DNA of 6,981 nucleotides from Spirosoma sp. (GTDB lineage Bacteria; Bacteroidota; Bacteroidia; Cytophagales; Spirosomataceae). Both the position numbers and the translations under genes were made by a program. How positions within the stretch are numbered: the stretch's first letter is position 1; every line of letters starts with the position of its first letter. The notes beneath the pieces are model-generated. The model saw only the letters and a list, made by a program, of their open reading frames with translations. It was not told the origin of the DNA and did not search any database. Where the stretch lies: positions 1-6,981 of the forward strand of contig JAQBNX010000451.1 of NCBI GenBank assembly GCA_028288385.1, read 5' to 3'. This document shows, piece after piece, positions 5,915 to 6,981 of this stretch.

Positions 5915-6305
5915 TGGTGGCGATGTTCCACTTATGGTCATAACGCGCTAGGTCCATATCACGCAGGGATTTTTGAGACAGTGCTTCAAATAGGGATTTA
6001 GTCGTTTGCACCAGAATAACCGTCCAGCCGCCTTTGAAAACAGTCAGCCGCGCGTGACCCAGGAAAATGCCCTCCCTCGCTTCGATGAGCCGGGCACGAA
6101 AGAGTTTGTAGGGATGCTGACCACCGGCGTCGATCTGCTCGGCGTTCTGGGTAAGATCGCGCACTGTGAGCGATTCCGGAATCGAAAAGCTATTGGAATA
6201 GCTGGCCTGAATGGTGTAGGGCTTGGTCAGATCGTTTAGCTGCAGATTCAGCGAAATATCAGCCTCGGCTACCCATACACCGTCCAAGTAGAGTCCATCG
6301 TTCAT
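5853..6305 (-). CDS. Phage-like protein, 3' end lost and replaced by antisense recombinase sequence
   Basis: The 150-codon frame starts with ATG at 6305, overlapping the stop of the upstream gene in ATGA, a sign of translational coupling. Residues 1 to about 132 look native: MNDGLYLDGVWV, then LNDLTKPYTIQASYSNSFSI, ARLIEAREGIFLGHARL and LSQKSLRDMDLARYDHKW. The pattern resembles small beta-rich tail or baseplate-associated proteins of Bacteroidota prophages, as far as I can recall; no firm family name is possible. From about 5912 leftward the frame merely reads the antisense strand of the recombinase remnant to a stop at 5853, so roughly the last 18 residues are not original. The product is probably non-functional. 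The lost part may have been long, as the surviving portion looks N-terminal. Confidence 0.6.
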   Translation of the reverse strand: MNDGLYLDGVWVAEADISLNLQLNDLTKPYTIQASYSNSFSIPESLTVRDLTQNAEQIDAGGQHPYKLFRARLIEAREGIFLGHARLTVFKGGWTVILVQTTKSLFEALSQKSLRDMDLARYDHKWNIATITAMVLRASAGSIRGPRSCP

Positions 6306-6739
6306 CGGCGCTGGGACCGGTGGGCCGGCAGGGTGAAAGAAAGCTCGATGGTATGCACCAGTTCACGCGTGCTGTGCACATTGAAGGTGCCGGGTTCGAT
6401 GCTCACCGGTATAGGGTGGAACGCGTCCGATGTATCGGGAACCAGCAGGTAGACCGCAATGGAATCAAACACCGTAGCGACCGCGTCGGCTTCGTCCGCG
6501 CTGATATTCGCTGTGCGGACCGTGAGCAGCAGGGCCGATTCTTTCTGTGTGTAGAGTTTCACGCCCGCCTGAGTGTACTGCCCCCGGCTGCTGACGACCT
6601 TCCCCGTGTCAATAACGCCTTCAAACAGCCAGGTGGCCCAGCCGGTTGGCGACAGCCAGTGCAACAAGGCACCAGGCGCACGACAGGCAGTTTCAACAGG
6701 GCTGGCGGTGCTGATGAGCAGGCCCCGAAAGGTGGGCAA
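6302..6739 (-). CDS. Phage-like hypothetical protein, possibly a tail component
   Basis: The frame opens at TTG 6739 directly after a stop codon and gives 145 residues: PTFRGLLISTASPVETACRA, GALLHWLSPTGWATWLFEG, KESALLLTVRTANISADEAD, FDSIAVYLLV and HSTRELVHTIELSFTLP. I do not recognise a named family; the look is that of a small beta-rich prophage structural protein. The stop overlaps the next gene's ATG by 4 bp, so the two were one operon. The true N-terminus probably lies in another frame: from GTG 6797 one reads MPNLGAVPQSQAIGTFDLTF, which joins smoothly to TFRGLL if one C is removed from the CCC run near 6734-6736. If so, the gene spans 6302-6797 and carries a frameshift. TTG as the real start is the alternative. 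Confidence 0.55.
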   Translation of the reverse strand: MPTFRGLLISTASPVETACRAPGALLHWLSPTGWATWLFEGVIDTGKVVSSRGQYTQAGVKLYTQKESALLLTVRTANISADEADAVATVFDSIAVYLLVPDTSDAFHPIPVSIEPGTFNVHSTRELVHTIELSFTLPAHRSQRR

Positions 6740-6795
6740 AGGTCAGATCAAAGGTTCCGATAGCTTGGGATTGCGGCACGGCTCCCAAGTTCGGC

Positions 6796-6813
6796 ACTCA
6801 TTCGAGAATGAGT
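6796..6813. repeat. Perfect 8-bp inverted repeat at the phage-like operon
   Basis: ACTCATTC (6796-6803) and GAATGAGT (6806-6813) are exact inverted copies around a GA centre. There is no T-tract, so it is not a terminator. On the minus strand it touches the possible GTG/ATG starts (6797, 6801) of the phage-like gene, so it could be an operator or could hide the start codon in RNA. Confidence 0.5.
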
Positions 6814-6846
6814 TTAGAGGGTAATGATAATTAGGGGGTGTGTTTT

Positions 6847-6963
6847 TCAATTCAACCAAATCCAGTAGTGCAGGCCCCGCCCTTGATGGCTATAGCAGGA
6901 CGCAATCAGAAAGGTATTGTTAGGCTGGCAATCGAATTTCCAGAGTAGGTAGGGTTGGTTCAT
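6847..6963 (-). CDS. Possible 38-residue ORF of unknown function
   Basis: ATG at 6963 opens a 38-codon frame ending in TGA at 6847-6849. It encodes a protein rich in Trp, Tyr, Leu and Cys (MNQPYLLWKFDC... to ...LHYWIWLN). It is on the same strand as the two phage-like genes and ends about 50 bp before the first of them. A stop lies three codons upstream of the ATG, so it is not the tail of a longer frame. There is no signal peptide and no known motif. Length alone cannot exclude chance. The remaining bases at 6814-6846 and 6964-6981 show nothing I can support. Confidence 0.3.
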   Translation of the reverse strand: MNQPYLLWKFDCQPNNTFLIASCYSHQGRGLHYWIWLN

Positions 6964-6981
6964 TGTGCGTTACTGCGTGGA

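Larger units (their letters stand above)
4978..6981. mobile_element. Remnant of a prophage or integrative element
   Basis: This stretch holds a recombinase with its own promoter, two coupled phage-like genes on the opposite strand, and several single-base frame breaks, whereas the 4 kb to the left is intact. The recombinase and the phage-like gene are both cut at about 5900-5912, which suggests a deletion within one element that removed everything between them. The left boundary is taken at the recombinase promoter; the right boundary is outside the window, and no attachment site duplication was found. Confidence 0.5.

Noticed and set aside
6320..6824. Plus-strand open frames over the phage-like genes
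   Set aside because: Composition is Arg/Gly-rich without motifs, and the minus-strand frames show the coupled ATGA overlap and protein-like patterns.
1..6981. CRISPR array, retron, toxin-antitoxin or defence island
   Set aside because: No regularly spaced repeats, reverse transcriptase, nuclease or toxin-like gene pair is present; the AlbA_2 protein alone does not make such a case.

Overview
The window looks like a chromosomal segment from a Bacteroidota bacterium, probably a Cytophagales member of the Spirosoma type. The clues are a porin of the Bacteroidota-only 'putative porin' family, TAnnTTTG-type -7 promoter elements in front of several genes, no obvious Shine-Dalgarno sites, and a moderate-GC codon style. 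HemF and MenC point to a cell that makes heme with oxygen and makes menaquinone. The genus is an inference; no rRNA or other marker gene is present.

Left part (1-4806), ordinary housekeeping genes, all intact. On the minus strand there is the 5' part of an outer-membrane porin (1-696, running off the left edge) and lpxK (827-1939), a lipid A kinase. Divergent from lpxK is menC (2025-3137, plus strand), separated from it by an 85-bp region with a compact palindrome that places -7 elements on both strands. Convergent with menC is hemF (3164-4060, minus), with a near-perfect 22-bp palindrome just upstream. Behind it lies a small AlbA_2/winged-helix protein gene (4180-4806, minus), whose start sits 9 bp from a strong terminator-like hairpin. 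The porin and LpxK both serve the outer membrane, while MenC and HemF both feed respiration. Nothing else ties these genes into one system.

Right part (about 4978-6981), a decayed mobile element or prophage fragment. A tyrosine recombinase gene (5020-5914, plus) has its own promoter and an inverted-repeat site at its start. It is broken by two -1 frame changes and cut off before the HxxR and Tyr catalytic motifs. It runs directly into the truncated 3' end of a minus-strand phage-like gene (5853-6305). A second phage-like gene (6302-6739) lies upstream of that one with a 4-bp ATGA overlap, and its N-terminus also seems displaced by a single-base indel. A palindrome and one short ORF fill the right end.

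I see no intact novel system. The points most worth a second look are the recombinase/phage-gene junction, an in-frame A-AAA-AAC heptamer at exactly the second recombinase frame change, the symmetrical promoter between lpxK and menC, the palindrome upstream of hemF, and the misplaced terminator between divergent genes.
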